Part shown: in pieces, positions 1-8,683 of the stretch
Layout: every line of letters begins with the position of its first letter
Position numbering within the stretch: the first letter of the stretch is position 1
Source: Microbacterium sp. Nx66
Lineage (GTDB): Bacteria > Actinomycetota > Actinomycetes > Actinomycetales > Microbacteriaceae
DNA length: 64,000 nt
NCBI RefSeq assembly: GCF_904066215.1
Contig: NZ_LR880474.1
Coordinates: 1,674,001 to 1,738,000, forward strand
Direction: 5' to 3'
The notes under the pieces: model-generated
Database searches by the model: none
What the model was told of the DNA's origin: nothing
Seen by the model: only the letters and a program-made list of their open reading frames with translations
Position numbers and translations under genes: made by a program

Positions 1-323
1 ACGAGCATCACGTTCACGATGTTCTGCAGGATGGTGCCGAGCGTTCGGGTGCGCTGCACGAGGCGCATGTCCGCGAGCGGGGAGCGTTCCAGCGCCTGCG
101 TGTCGTCGACGGCGGCCTTGTTCTTGGCGGTGTCCACGATGCGGTGCACGACGCGGGTGATCACCCGGCGCAGCACGAGCGCGATGAGGACGCAGGCGCC
201 GATGATCATCGCGATCTGGAGGAGCTTGCCGCCGACCGTGGTCAGCACGGCGAGCATGTCCTGCACCCACGGCGGGAGTTCGGCGGGCGTCGGCGCGGGG
301 GTCGTCTCGGCGGAAATCAGCAT
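1..323 (-). CDS. mechanosensitive ion channel (MscS-like), N-terminal part
   Basis: Partial gene running off the left edge; only about the first 107 residues are present. After a short proline/threonine-rich N-terminus comes one hydrophobic helix (about residues 25-50, rich in Ile, Leu, Val and Ala), then an Arg-rich stretch with an Arg-Arg-Val-Ile-Thr-Arg pattern. It resumes with the motif Gln-Arg-Thr-Arg-Thr-Leu, followed by a second hydrophobic segment beginning Ile-Val-Asn-Val-Met. This matches the membrane entry of small MscS-type channels, which vent solutes on osmotic downshock. It is transcribed in the same direction as pepN, 80 bases downstream of it. The start is the ATG at 323; no strong ribosome site is visible. 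The pore helix and cytoplasmic vestibule lie outside the window, so the family call rests on the N-terminal pattern. Confidence 0.6.
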   Translation of the reverse strand, partial: MLISAETTPAPTPAELPPWVQDMLAVLTTVGGKLLQIAMIIGACVLIALVLRRVITRVVHRIVDTAKNKAAVDDTQALERSPLADMRLVQRTRTLGTILQNIVNVML

Positions 324-403
324 CGTCTCGATGGTACCGAGCGGGCCTCTGCGCCGGCTGGAAGAGCGGCGGCAGAGGCCCGTGTCGTGTCGGTGGCGGA
401 GGG

Positions 404-2956
404 TCAGTCCTCGGCGTCGCGGGACTGCGCTGCGAGAGCGCGCTCCACGTCCGCGAGGTTCTCCAGAACGAGACGGCGCAGCGCGGGCGGCGCGTCCTGG
501 TGCTCGGAGAGCCATCCGCGCGTCGCGTCGCGCAGGGCGACGTCCGCGAGCGCGGTGGGGAACAGCCCGACGACCAGGTACTGGGCGATCTGGTAGGTCC
601 GCGACTCCCACACCGGCAGGAGCATGTCGAAGTACTGCGACACGAAGGCACCGAGCACCTCGGCACCCGCCGGGTGGACGAAACCGAGGGCTGCGGAGCG
701 GACGATCGTGTTCGGGGCGTCGTCGCGCGCGATCAGCGCGTCCCAGGCCTGCTGCTTCGCTGCGGCGTCCGGAAGAGCCGCGCGCGCCTGCGCGGCGAAC
801 TCCGCGCCCTTGGCCGTGTTGTCGGCGGCCAGCGCGGCGTCGATGGCACCGGCGTCGGTCGCACCGATCGTCGCAAGGCCGACGAGGAGCTGCCAGCTCA
901 GGTCGGCGTCCACGTCGAGTCCGGGGAGCGTCTCCTCGCCCGAGCGCAGACGGCCGACGATGCCGGCGTGCTCCGGCGTCACCAGGTTGTTCGCGAAGGC
1001 GGTGACGAACTGGAGCTGGCTGTCGCTGCCGGCCTCCGCCGACTCGGCGAGCGCCCAGAGACCGTCGGCCACCTTGAGCCGTGCGGTTTCGCGCTCCGCC
1101 GGAGCGACGTAGAGCGTCGCGGCCGTCCGCAGCTGCGCGAGCGTGGTCCGGACCGTGGTGGACTCGGTCTCCCGACCGATGTTGCCGAGGACGAGGTCGA
1201 TGTAGTCGGATGCGGGCGTCTCCGCGTCGCGGGTCTGGTCCCAGGCCGCACCCCACACGAGCGAGCGTGCGAGGGGGTCGTGGATGTCGGCGAGGTGGGC
1301 GATCGCGGTCGCGAGCGACTTCTCGTCGAGACGGATCTTCGCGTACGCGAGGTCGTCGTCGTTGAGGAGGATGAGATCGGGGCGAGCCAGGCCCTGGAGC
1401 TCGGGCACCTCGGTGCGGTCACCGTCCACGTCCACCTCGATGTGGTGGGTGCGCGTGAGTGCGCCGTCCTGCAGCGAGTAGAAGCCGATGCCGAGACGGT
1501 GCGGACGGATGGTCGGGTAGTCGGCCGGAGCCGTCTGAGTGATGGCGAAACGCGAGATCTTCCCGTTGTCGTCCTCGGCCACGACCGGCTCGAGAGTGTT
1601 GACGCCGGCCGTCTCCAGCCACTTCTTGGACCACGTGCCGAGGTCGCGACCGCTGGTGGCCTCGAGCTCGGTGAGCAGGTCGCTGAGCTCGGTGTTGCCC
1701 CAGGAGTGCTTCTGGAAGTACTGCGAGACGCCCGAGAAGAACGCCTCGATGCCGACCCAGGCGGCCAGCTGCTTCAGGACGGAGCCGCCCTTGGCGTAGG
1801 TGATCCCATCGAAGTTCACCTGCACGTCTTCGAGGTCGTTGATCTCGGCGACGATCGGGTGGGTCGAGGGGAGCTGGTCCTGGCGGTAGGCCCAGGTCTT
1901 CTCCATCGCGTTGAAGGTCGTCCAGGCCTCGGTCCACTCCGTCGCCTCGGCCGTCGCGATGGTGGACGCCCACTCCGCGAACGACTCGTTGAGCCAGAGG
2001 TCGTTCCACCACTTCATGGTGACGAGGTCGCCGAACCACATGTGGGCGAGCTCGTGCAGGATCGTGACGACGCGACGCTCCTTGACGGCGTCGGTGACCT
2101 TGCTGCGGAAGACGTACGTCTCGGTGAAGGTCACCGCTCCCGCGTTCTCCATCGCGCCCGCATTGAACTCCGGGACGAAGAGCTGGTCGTACTTGGCGAA
2201 CGGGTACGGCACGCCGAACTTGGACTCGAAGTAGGCGAAGCCCTCACGGGTCTTGTCGAAGATGTAGTCGGCGTCCAGGTGCTGCCAGAGGCTCTTGCGT
2301 CCGTAGACGCCGAGCGGGATCACGCGTCCCGAGGCGCTGGTGAGCTCGGAGAAGGTGGCCTCGTACGGGCCCGCGACGAGAGCCGTGATGTAGGAGGAGA
2401 TCCGGGGCGTGGGCTCGAAGCCCCAGGTGGCCGAGACTCCGTCGTCGTGGACGATGGGCTCGGGGGTGGGGGAGTTGGAGACGACCTTCCACTCCGCGGG
2501 GGCGGTCACCGTGAACTGGAAGGTGGCCTTGAGGTCGGGCTGCTCGAAGACGGCGAACACGCGACGGGAGTCGGGCACCTCGAACTGCGAGTAGAGGTAC
2601 ACCTCGCCGTCCACCGGGTCGACGAAGCGGTGCAGGCCCTCGCCGGTGTTGGTGTAGAGGCAGTCGGCGTCGACGACGAGGACGTTCTCCTCCTGCAGTC
2701 CGGCGAGCGCGATCCGGGAGTCTGCGAAGACCTCGCGCGGGTCGAGCTGCTCTCCGTTGAGCGAGATCTCGCGCACGTCACGGGCGATGAGGTCGATGAA
2801 GGTGAAGCTGTCGGGGGACGCGGAGAAGCGCACGACGCTCCGGGAGCCGAAGACCTCGGCGCCCTTGGTCAGATCGAGGGCGACCTCATAGGAGTGCGTG
2901 TCGACGACGTCGCGGCGCTCCTGCGCTTCGATTCGGGTGAGGTTCTCTCCAGGCAA
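404..2956 (-). CDS. pepN: aminopeptidase N (M1 zinc metallopeptidase)
   Basis: Cytosolic zinc aminopeptidase of family M1 that removes N-terminal residues from peptides. The product is about 850 residues, the usual length for actinobacterial PepN. The substrate-anchoring GAMEN motif is at residues 267-271. The zinc site HELAH is at 301-305 with the third ligand Glu324 in NESFAEW, the exact 18-residue spacing of HEXXH-(X18)-E. The C-terminal half is the ERAP1-like helical domain. I chose the TTG start at 2956 because a GGGAG sits 8-9 bases ahead and the protein then begins PGENLTRIEAQER, typical of the family. A longer reading to 3022 has no ribosome site. It is divergent from the ferrochelatase gene. 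Confidence 0.95.
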   Translation of the reverse strand: MPGENLTRIEAQERRDVVDTHSYEVALDLTKGAEVFGSRSVVRFSASPDSFTFIDLIARDVREISLNGEQLDPREVFADSRIALAGLQEENVLVVDADCLYTNTGEGLHRFVDPVDGEVYLYSQFEVPDSRRVFAVFEQPDLKATFQFTVTAPAEWKVVSNSPTPEPIVHDDGVSATWGFEPTPRISSYITALVAGPYEATFSELTSASGRVIPLGVYGRKSLWQHLDADYIFDKTREGFAYFESKFGVPYPFAKYDQLFVPEFNAGAMENAGAVTFTETYVFRSKVTDAVKERRVVTILHELAHMWFGDLVTMKWWNDLWLNESFAEWASTIATAEATEWTEAWTTFNAMEKTWAYRQDQLPSTHPIVAEINDLEDVQVNFDGITYAKGGSVLKQLAAWVGIEAFFSGVSQYFQKHSWGNTELSDLLTELEATSGRDLGTWSKKWLETAGVNTLEPVVAEDDNGKISRFAITQTAPADYPTIRPHRLGIGFYSLQDGALTRTHHIEVDVDGDRTEVPELQGLARPDLILLNDDDLAYAKIRLDEKSLATAIAHLADIHDPLARSLVWGAAWDQTRDAETPASDYIDLVLGNIGRETESTTVRTTLAQLRTAATLYVAPAERETARLKVADGLWALAESAEAGSDSQLQFVTAFANNLVTPEHAGIVGRLRSGEETLPGLDVDADLSWQLLVGLATIGATDAGAIDAALAADNTAKGAEFAAQARAALPDAAAKQQAWDALIARDDAPNTIVRSAALGFVHPAGAEVLGAFVSQYFDMLLPVWESRTYQIAQYLVVGLFPTALADVALRDATRGWLSEHQDAPPALRRLVLENLADVERALAAQSRDAED

Positions 2957-2992
2957 AGCTGTACTCCCAGGGGTGAGGGGATGTAACCGGGG

Positions 2993-3013
2993 GTCGGCGC
3001 AGTTGGCGCCGAC
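2993..3013. promoter_or_regulatory. perfect 8-bp inverted repeat in pepN/ferrochelatase gap
   Basis: GTCGGCGC and its exact reverse complement GCGCCGAC are separated by AGTTG. The repeat lies 37 bases upstream of the pepN start, in the divergent gap. It could be an operator for either gene or a small hairpin; no known regulator motif is recognised. Confidence 0.3.
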
Positions 3014-3126
3014 GGCAACCATGACAGCCTACGCCAGAGCGACGCGCGCGCCGTCGATCCTCACGGACCGGGGATAGTCACGGTCGTGCGGACGCTCGTC
3101 GTCCGCGGAGGTGGGAAGATGGAGGG

Positions 3127-4311
3127 GTGACCGCGATCGAGCCGAATGTCGTTCCCTTTGCCTCGCCCGCCGCTGCCGGCGGCGACCCCTATGTGACCAC
3201 GCCCGTCGCCTACGACGCCATCCTCTTGGCGAGCTTCGGCGGCCCGGAGGGCCAGGAGGACGTGATCCCCTTCCTCCGGAACGTGACGCGCGGTCGGGGC
3301 ATCCCGGATGAGCGTCTGGAGGAGGTCGCGCACCACTACCGTCACTTCGGCGGGGTGAGCCCGATCAACGGCCAGAACCGTGTGCTCAAGGACGCGCTGG
3401 AGAAGGCGCTCGTGGCCCGGGGGATCGACCTCCCCGTGTACTGGGGCAACCGCAACTGGGGTCCGTACCTGGAGGACGTGCTGCCCGAGGCGTCCGCGAA
3501 CGGTCACACCACCCTCCTCGCCTTCGCCACGAGCGCGTACAGCTCGTTCTCCAGCTGCCGCCAGTACCGCGAGGACTTCGCTCGCGTGCTGACGGACACC
3601 GGCCTCGGCGAGACGGTCACCATCGACAAGATCCGTCCCTTCTACGACCACCCCGGCTTCGTCGAGGCCTTCGAGGCGGGCGTGCGGGAGTCGGTGCAGG
3701 GCTATCTCGACCAGGGCTTCGCGCCGACCGAGATCCAGGTCCTCTTCTCCACGCACAGCATCCCGACGGCTGACGCCGAGCGCTCCGGTGCCAGGGACAT
3801 CGAGTGGGGCGAGGGTGGGGCCTACGCCGCGCAGCACCTCGCCGTGTCGGAGTGGACGATGGGGCAGGTACGGGCCGCCATCCCGGGAGCCGCCGACGTG
3901 CCCTGGGAGCTCGTCTACCAGTCGCGTTCCGGCCCCGCGTCGCAGCCCTGGCTGGAGCCCGACGTCTGCGACGTGATCGCGGGGCTCCCAGCGCGCGGCC
4001 GCAAGGCGGTCATCGTGGTCCCCGTCGGCTTCATGAGCGACCACATGGAGGTCCTCTGGGATCTCGACACCGAGGCCGCCGAAGCCGCGGAGGAGGCGGG
4101 CCTCGCCTTCGTCCGCACGCCGACGCCCGGTGTCCGCGCGGCGTTCGTGGAGGGCATCGTCGACCTCATCGAGGAGCGCCTGCAGGGTCGCCCGAACGCG
4201 GAGCGTCCGCACGTCACCGATCTGCCCGGCGCGTTCGACGTCTGCCGTCCCGGGTGCTGCGAGAACGTGCGCGCGGGGTTCAAGCCCGCGGCGGCCGGCA
4301 TCGCCCCCTGA
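3127..4311 (+). CDS. cpfC: coproporphyrin ferrochelatase
   Basis: Inserts ferrous iron into coproporphyrin III in the haem route of Gram-positive bacteria (also called hemH). The 394-residue protein has the family start YDAILLASFGGPEG near residue 29. The metal-site His210 is in FSTHSIP, and Glu308 is in SDHMEVL. It has Cys144 plus a C-terminal cluster Cys373, Cys377, Cys378, consistent with the [2Fe-2S] cluster of several actinobacterial ferrochelatases; that role is inferred. The start is GTG 3127. A GGAGG lies only one base upstream, too close to act as a normal ribosome site, while GAAGAT ends six bases before the GTG, so the mRNA may be leaderless. The other haem genes are not in the window. 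Confidence 0.93.
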   Translation: MTAIEPNVVPFASPAAAGGDPYVTTPVAYDAILLASFGGPEGQEDVIPFLRNVTRGRGIPDERLEEVAHHYRHFGGVSPINGQNRVLKDALEKALVARGIDLPVYWGNRNWGPYLEDVLPEASANGHTTLLAFATSAYSSFSSCRQYREDFARVLTDTGLGETVTIDKIRPFYDHPGFVEAFEAGVRESVQGYLDQGFAPTEIQVLFSTHSIPTADAERSGARDIEWGEGGAYAAQHLAVSEWTMGQVRAAIPGAADVPWELVYQSRSGPASQPWLEPDVCDVIAGLPARGRKAVIVVPVGFMSDHMEVLWDLDTEAAEAAEEAGLAFVRTPTPGVRAAFVEGIVDLIEERLQGRPNAERPHVTDLPGAFDVCRPGCCENVRAGFKPAAAGIAP

Positions 4312-4329
4312 GTCGCGGACACCGGATCC

Positions 4330-4335
4330 TAGGAT
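4330..4335 (+). promoter_or_regulatory. -10 box TAGGAT, leaderless start of rpiB
   Basis: TAGGAT followed by seven bases and the ATG at 4343, so transcription would begin at or next to the start codon. Confidence 0.5.
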
Positions 4336-4342
4336 GGACACC

Positions 4343-4828
4343 ATGCGCATCCACATCGCCACCGATCACGCCGGACTCGAGTTCTCGACCCAGCTGCAGG
4401 AGCACCTCCGCGCCGCGGGTCACGAGGTGATCGACCACGGTCCGGTGGAGTACGACGCGCTCGACGACTACCCCGCCTTCTGCATCCGGGCGGCGCAGGC
4501 CGTCGTCGTCGATCAGGCGACAGGGGTGCCGGCGCTCGGCGTCGTCTTCGGCGGCTCGGGCAACGGCGAGCAGATCGCGGCGAACAAGGTCGCCGGCGTC
4601 CGCGCAGCCCTCGTCTGGAACCTGTCCACGGCCGAGCTCGCGCGCGAGCACAACGACGCGAACGTCATCGCCATCGGAGCTCGCCAGCACACCTACGACG
4701 AGGTCACGGCCTTCATCGACCGGTTCATCGCGACGCCGTTCTCGGGCGACGAGCGTCACGTCCGCCGGATCGGCCAGATCGCCGACTTCGAGCGGGACGG
4801 CTCGCTCCTCCCGGACCCTCGGGCCTGA
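4343..4828 (+). CDS. rpiB: ribose-5-phosphate isomerase B
   Basis: Interconverts ribose 5-phosphate and ribulose 5-phosphate in the pentose phosphate pathway. At 161 residues it is the normal RpiB/LacAB size. The N-terminus IATDHAG holds the phosphate and substrate-binding Asp8-His9. The loop GGSGNGEQIAANK at residues 70-82 carries Glu76 where the Escherichia coli enzyme has its catalytic Cys. This Glu-based variant is established for the mycobacterial enzyme. An in-frame ATG at 4334 would add three residues. I prefer 4343 because TAGGAT is spaced for a leaderless start there. The nei-type gene follows two bases after the stop, as in mycobacteria (Rv2465c-Rv2464c). Confidence 0.93.
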   Translation: MRIHIATDHAGLEFSTQLQEHLRAAGHEVIDHGPVEYDALDDYPAFCIRAAQAVVVDQATGVPALGVVFGGSGNGEQIAANKVAGVRAALVWNLSTAELAREHNDANVIAIGARQHTYDEVTAFIDRFIATPFSGDERHVRRIGQIADFERDGSLLPDPRA

Positions 4829-4829
4829 T

Positions 4830-5828
4830 ATGCCCGAAGGACATTCCGTCCACCGCATCGCGCGGCAGTTCGATCGCAACTTCGTCGGCAAGACGATGAG
4901 CGCCTCCAGCCCGCAGGGACGATTCGCCGAGGGCGCCGCCGTGCTCGACGGACGCCAGGCCGTGAGCGTGCAGGCCGTGGGCAAGCAGATGTTCCTCGAA
5001 GCGGAGGGCGACCTCTGGCTGCGTGTGCACCTCGGCCTCTACGGCGCGTGGGACTTCGCGGGGGAGATCCTCGTCGATCCCACCATCGCGTCGGCCAACG
5101 GCCGGATGGGACAGACAAATCAGCGCGGCACCACTCTCGACGAGGCGATCCTCGACGATGCGGGGGAGAACTCGCTCGCCTCGATCGGGGCCCCGCGGCG
5201 CGCCAGGGTCCACGTGCGGATGTCCGAGCAGACCAAGGGCCTGACCGACGAGATCGACGAATGGCCGCCGCCCGTGGTGGGTCAGGTGCGGCTGCGCCTC
5301 ATGACCGACATCACGGTGGCCGACCTGCGCGGTCCCACCGCGTGCGTGCTGCAGACGCCGGAGGAGATGCTGGCGACCGTGGCCAAGCTCGGCCCCGATC
5401 CGCTCGTCGGCGATCCGGCGGAGAACGAGGAGCGGTTCGTCCGCGCCGTGCGGAAGAAGCCGACCCCGATCGCGCTGCTGCTGATGGACCAGGCGGTCGT
5501 CAGCGGCATCGGCAACGTGTACCGCGCCGAGATGCTCTACCGGCAGCGGCTGAACCCGCACACGCCGGGCCGCGACGTCCCGGAGGATGTCGTCAGGGCG
5601 CTCTGGCACGACTGGGTGCGGCTGCTGGCCATCGGTGTGGAGACCGGTCAGATGATGACCATGGACGGACTGTCTCCTGAGCAGTACCGCGCCGCGATGG
5701 CCAGCCGCGACGACCGCCACTGGGTCTACCACCGCGCCGGCCTACCGTGCCGGGTGTGCGGGACCGAGATCGCCCTGGAGGAGATCGGCGCCCGCAAGCT
5801 GTACTGGTGCCCGCGCTGTCAGGCCTGA
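4830..5828 (+). CDS. nei: Fpg/Nei-family DNA glycosylase (Nei1-like)
   Basis: Base-excision repair glycosylase/AP lyase for oxidised bases. The 332-residue protein starts MPEGHSVHR: Pro2 is the expected Schiff-base nucleophile and Glu3 the catalytic acid. A helix-two-turn-helix region follows around GIGNVYRAEMLYR. The C-terminus is a CxxC-x(n)-CxxC zinc finger in CRVCGTEI...CPRCQA. The opening PEGHSVHRIAR and the SSPQGRFAEGA motif fit the Nei1 branch of actinobacteria rather than MutM. It begins two bases after the rpiB stop, so the two are probably co-transcribed. No repair partner is next to it. Confidence 0.9.
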   Translation: MPEGHSVHRIARQFDRNFVGKTMSASSPQGRFAEGAAVLDGRQAVSVQAVGKQMFLEAEGDLWLRVHLGLYGAWDFAGEILVDPTIASANGRMGQTNQRGTTLDEAILDDAGENSLASIGAPRRARVHVRMSEQTKGLTDEIDEWPPPVVGQVRLRLMTDITVADLRGPTACVLQTPEEMLATVAKLGPDPLVGDPAENEERFVRAVRKKPTPIALLLMDQAVVSGIGNVYRAEMLYRQRLNPHTPGRDVPEDVVRALWHDWVRLLAIGVETGQMMTMDGLSPEQYRAAMASRDDRHWVYHRAGLPCRVCGTEIALEEIGARKLYWCPRCQA

Positions 5829-5857
5829 GGGCGGGATCCCCGAGGCTTCCGCCGCTC

Positions 5858-5863
5858 TAGGCT
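5858..5863 (+). promoter_or_regulatory. -10 box TAGGCT, leaderless start of PaiB-like gene
   Basis: TAGGCT ends seven bases before the ATG at 5871; no Shine-Dalgarno sequence is present. Confidence 0.5.
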
Positions 5864-5870
5864 GGGATCC

Positions 5871-6512
5871 ATGCGACAGAATCCGAGCTTCACGCTCGCC
5901 GATGTGGCCGAGATCCGCCGCGTCATCGACGCCAACCCGTGGGCGACGGTGGTGAGTGCGCCTGAGGATGGTCTGGTCGCCTCGCACTATGCCGTCCTCC
6001 TCGACGACGACCGCGATGATCTGACGGTCGTGGGGCACGTGGGCCGCCCGGACGACGCCATCCACGGCCTGGGGCACAGGGAGATCCTGCTTGCCTTCCA
6101 AGGGCCGCACGGGTACGTCTCGCCGGGCTGGTACGGCGACGCCCCCGCGGTCCCCACCTGGAACTACACCGCGGTGCACCTGTCGGGCGTTCCCGAGATC
6201 CTCAGCACCGCGGAGAACCTCCGTGTGCTCGATGCCCTCGTCGCGCGGTTCGAGTCGCGCCTGCCCGACCCGCGCCTGATGTGGGAGCGTCCGAACGACG
6301 CGGGCTTCATCGAGAGACTCGAATCCGGAACGGTCGGCTTCCGCCTCACCCCGACGAAGGTCGTCGCCAAGCGGAAGCTGAGCCAGAACAAGCCGGCGGA
6401 GACCATCGAGGCGGTGATCGCGGCGCTGCACGCCGAAGGGCCGTACGAGAACGCCGCCCTCGCCGCGGAGATGCGTCGTGCACAGGACGCACGGACGGGT
6501 GGCGGGGCGTGA
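5871..6512 (+). CDS. FMN-binding PaiB-family protein
   Basis: The 213-residue protein is the size of PaiB-type FMN-binding split-barrel proteins, named after a negative regulator of sporulation and protease genes in Bacillus. Family-like features are the start MRQNPSFTLAD, SHYAVLLDDD, an FQGPHGYVSPGWY segment near residue 78 and VPTWNYTAVHLSG near residue 95. The segment GFRLTPTKVVAKRKLSQNK comes near residue 158. These are the flavin-barrel signatures. Whether it regulates transcription here is unknown; no DNA-binding motif is obvious. It overlaps the amidohydrolase start by four bases, so the two are coupled. Confidence 0.85.
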   Translation: MRQNPSFTLADVAEIRRVIDANPWATVVSAPEDGLVASHYAVLLDDDRDDLTVVGHVGRPDDAIHGLGHREILLAFQGPHGYVSPGWYGDAPAVPTWNYTAVHLSGVPEILSTAENLRVLDALVARFESRLPDPRLMWERPNDAGFIERLESGTVGFRLTPTKVVAKRKLSQNKPAETIEAVIAALHAEGPYENAALAAEMRRAQDARTGGGA

Positions 6513-8005
6513 GCGCCCTCGGAGTCGAGGTCGGAACGGTCCGTGCCGTCCGCCCCGTGGGTCCGGGGCGGGAGTTCCTGCTGGACGATGAGCCGGTCGA
6601 CCTCCACCTCGCCCACGGACGCATCGTCGACATCGCGCCGACCGGGGCCCTGCCGGCGCGCGGCGAGGTCATCGAAGCGGACGGTGCCTGGGCGGTCCCC
6701 GGGCTGTGGGACAACCACGTGCACACCGTGCAGTGGGCTCTGGCGGCGGAGCGCGTGCCCTTGGACGAGGCGGACTCGGCCGCAGCGGCCGCGAGACTGA
6801 TGCGCGACGCTCCGGTCCTCCCCGACGGAAGACGGATCGGCACGGGGTTCCGGGACGCGCTGTGGCCTGATCGGCCATCCGTGGCCGCGCTCGATGCCGA
6901 AACCGGCGTCGTGCCGACCTACCTGATCAACGCGGACGTGCACAGCGTCTGGCTGAACTCGGCGGCCTTGGCGCGCGAGGGCTTCCGCGGAGACGACGGT
7001 CTGCTCCGCGAGGAGGACGCGTTCGAGATCTCCCGCCGCCTGAATGCCGTCGACCCTGCCCACAGCGATGAGGCGGTCATCCGTGCGGGGGCGGCGGCCG
7101 CAGCGCGTGGCGTGACCGGTCTGGTCGACTTCGACATGGCGTGGAACGCCGATGCCTGGCCGCGACGGATCCTCGCGGGCTTCTCCGCGCACCGTGTCGA
7201 GTTCGCGTTCTATCGGGCGGATCTCGATCGGGCGATCACCGCGGGCCTCCGCACGGGGGAGCGCCTTGGGGTGTCGGATCCGACCGGGCTGGTCGGATCC
7301 CTCGTGCGGGTCGGGTCGTTGAAAATCATCAGCGACGGCTCGCTCGGCACCCGTACCGCGGCCTGCTCACATTCCTACCCCGGCGACCCCGCGAACTACG
7401 GGGTGCTGACGGTACCTCCGGACGAACTCACGGCGCTGCTGACCACTGCGGCGGGAGCCGGGATCGAGGTCGCCGTGCACGCGATCGGCGATCGCGCCGT
7501 GACGGCGGCCCTCGACGCCTTCGGCGCTTCCGGGGCCACGGGGTCGATGGAGCACGCGCAACTGGTGCGGCACGCGGATCTGGCTCGATTCGCCCGGCTC
7601 GGGGTGCGCGCGAGCGTCCAACCCCAGCATGCGGTGGACGACCGCGACCTGGTCGAGCACCACTGGGCCGGTCAGACGGCCATCGGCTATCCGCTCGCTT
7701 CGCTGCGGGCGGCAGGCGCGGAGGTGCGCTTCGGGTCCGACGCGCCGGTCGCCCCGCTCGACCCCTGGCACGCGATCTCCGCGGCCGTCTGGCGGACTGA
7801 CGACGACCGTGCTGCCTGGCATCCGGAGGAGCGGCTGACGCTGGAGCAGGCGCTCGAAGCGAGTGTCCGCACATCTCTCCGTCCCGGTCAGAGCGCCGAC
7901 ATCGTGATCCTCGGGAGGGATCCTCGCACCGCTGATGCTGCGGGGCTCCGGACGATGCCCGTCACCACGACGCTGCTCGGCGGCCGCCTCACGCACGTCG
8001 CCTGA
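6509..8005 (+). CDS. amidohydrolase family protein (YtcJ-like)
   Basis: Metal-dependent hydrolase of the amidohydrolase-3 group, 498 residues. After the N-terminal beta-sandwich strand comes the metal motif NHVHT with His70 and His72. HAIGDRA around His324 supplies another metal ligand. GSDAPVAPLDPWHAI near residue 411 carries the catalytic Asp. The C-terminal strand GQSADIVILGRDP completes the small domain. The substrate cannot be told from sequence; this group includes formamide- and imide-type hydrolases. The start is the GTG overlapping the previous stop (GTGA), so it is probably the second gene of a two-gene operon that ends at the hairpin at 8017. Confidence 0.85.
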   Translation: MSALGVEVGTVRAVRPVGPGREFLLDDEPVDLHLAHGRIVDIAPTGALPARGEVIEADGAWAVPGLWDNHVHTVQWALAAERVPLDEADSAAAAARLMRDAPVLPDGRRIGTGFRDALWPDRPSVAALDAETGVVPTYLINADVHSVWLNSAALAREGFRGDDGLLREEDAFEISRRLNAVDPAHSDEAVIRAGAAAAARGVTGLVDFDMAWNADAWPRRILAGFSAHRVEFAFYRADLDRAITAGLRTGERLGVSDPTGLVGSLVRVGSLKIISDGSLGTRTAACSHSYPGDPANYGVLTVPPDELTALLTTAAGAGIEVAVHAIGDRAVTAALDAFGASGATGSMEHAQLVRHADLARFARLGVRASVQPQHAVDDRDLVEHHWAGQTAIGYPLASLRAAGAEVRFGSDAPVAPLDPWHAISAAVWRTDDDRAAWHPEERLTLEQALEASVRTSLRPGQSADIVILGRDPRTADAAGLRTMPVTTTLLGGRLTHVA

Positions 8006-8016
8006 GGCGGCGCGCA

Positions 8017-8059
8017 CACGACGAAGGGCGGCCCCGTATCGGAGCCGCCCTTCGTCGTG
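8017..8059. terminator. bidirectional terminator, 16-bp stem
   Basis: CACGACGAAGGGCGGC pairs perfectly with GCCGCCCTTCGTCGTG around an 11-base loop. It sits between the converging amidohydrolase and dps genes and can end transcription from both sides. There is no long T run, as is common in actinobacteria. Confidence 0.85.
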
Positions 8060-8068
8060 AACGTGGTG

Positions 8069-8554
8069 TCAGGCCGCGATGTGCGACACGAGGAACCAGC
8101 GGTCCTTCTCGAGGCCGCGCTGGATCTCGATCGCCACATCCTGGCTCGTGAGGTCGACCTCGTCGAGGCCTTCCACAGCTGCCTTCACATCGACGAGGAT
8201 CGCGTCGATGTCGGCGATCACGGCGCGGATCAGCTCGTCCGACTGCGCGAAGCCGGCCGGAACGCCGGTGGCGCCGGCCTTCTCGGCGACGGCGTTCACA
8301 CGCGCGTCGATCGGGAGGCCCAGAGCGACGATGCGCTCGGCGGCGGTGTCGGCGAAGTCACCGGCGTGGGCGACGATCGTGTCGAGCAGCTCGTGCACGC
8401 CGACGAAGTTGGCACCGCGGACGTGCCAGTGCGCCTGCTTGCCGTTGACGGTCAGCGCCTGGAGACCGAGGACGACGGGGGAGAGGAACTGCGCCGCACC
8501 GGCGGCGACAGTCGGGTCGATGGCGGTGGTGGAAACGGTCTGGGCCTTGCTCAT
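8069..8554 (-). CDS. dps: Dps-family DNA-binding ferritin
   Basis: Miniferritin that stores iron, detoxifies peroxide and may bind DNA. It has 161 residues. The inter-subunit ferroxidase ligands are visible: His42 in AHWH, His54 and Asp58 in VHELLD, and Asp69 and Glu73 in DTAAER. The ATG at 8554 is preceded by GGAGGAGCACAAG, a very strong ribosome site; upstream in-frame codons lack one. The short N-terminal tail has one Lys and little positive charge, so DNA binding may be weak. It is a single gene between terminator 8017-8059 and the divergent carbonic anhydrase gene. Confidence 0.93.
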   Translation of the reverse strand: MSKAQTVSTTAIDPTVAAGAAQFLSPVVLGLQALTVNGKQAHWHVRGANFVGVHELLDTIVAHAGDFADTAAERIVALGLPIDARVNAVAEKAGATGVPAGFAQSDELIRAVIADIDAILVDVKAAVEGLDEVDLTSQDVAIEIQRGLEKDRWFLVSHIAA

Positions 8555-8671
8555 CTTGTGCTCCTCCGAATGAAGTTCTCTGACTGACGAGTACAACGCT
8601 ACTCAGCCTCAGACATTCCGCAAGGAAGCTGAGGCTCCACTCACTTCCGCGTGATTCCGGGGGAGTGAGGG

Positions 8672-8677
8672 TAGTCT
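8672..8677 (+). promoter_or_regulatory. -10 box TAGTCT, leaderless start
   Basis: TAGTCT lies six bases ahead of the ATG at 8684 of the carbonic-anhydrase-like gene. Confidence 0.5.
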
Positions 8678-8683
8678 CGCCTC

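Noticed and set aside
500-2986. Long plus-strand open frame opposite pepN
   Set aside because: Composition is Arg/Gly/Val-rich without domains; a frame effect of the GC-rich minus-strand pepN gene.
3061-4362. Minus-strand open frame opposite the ferrochelatase gene
   Set aside because: No start signal or domain; mirror of the real gene's third-position GC.
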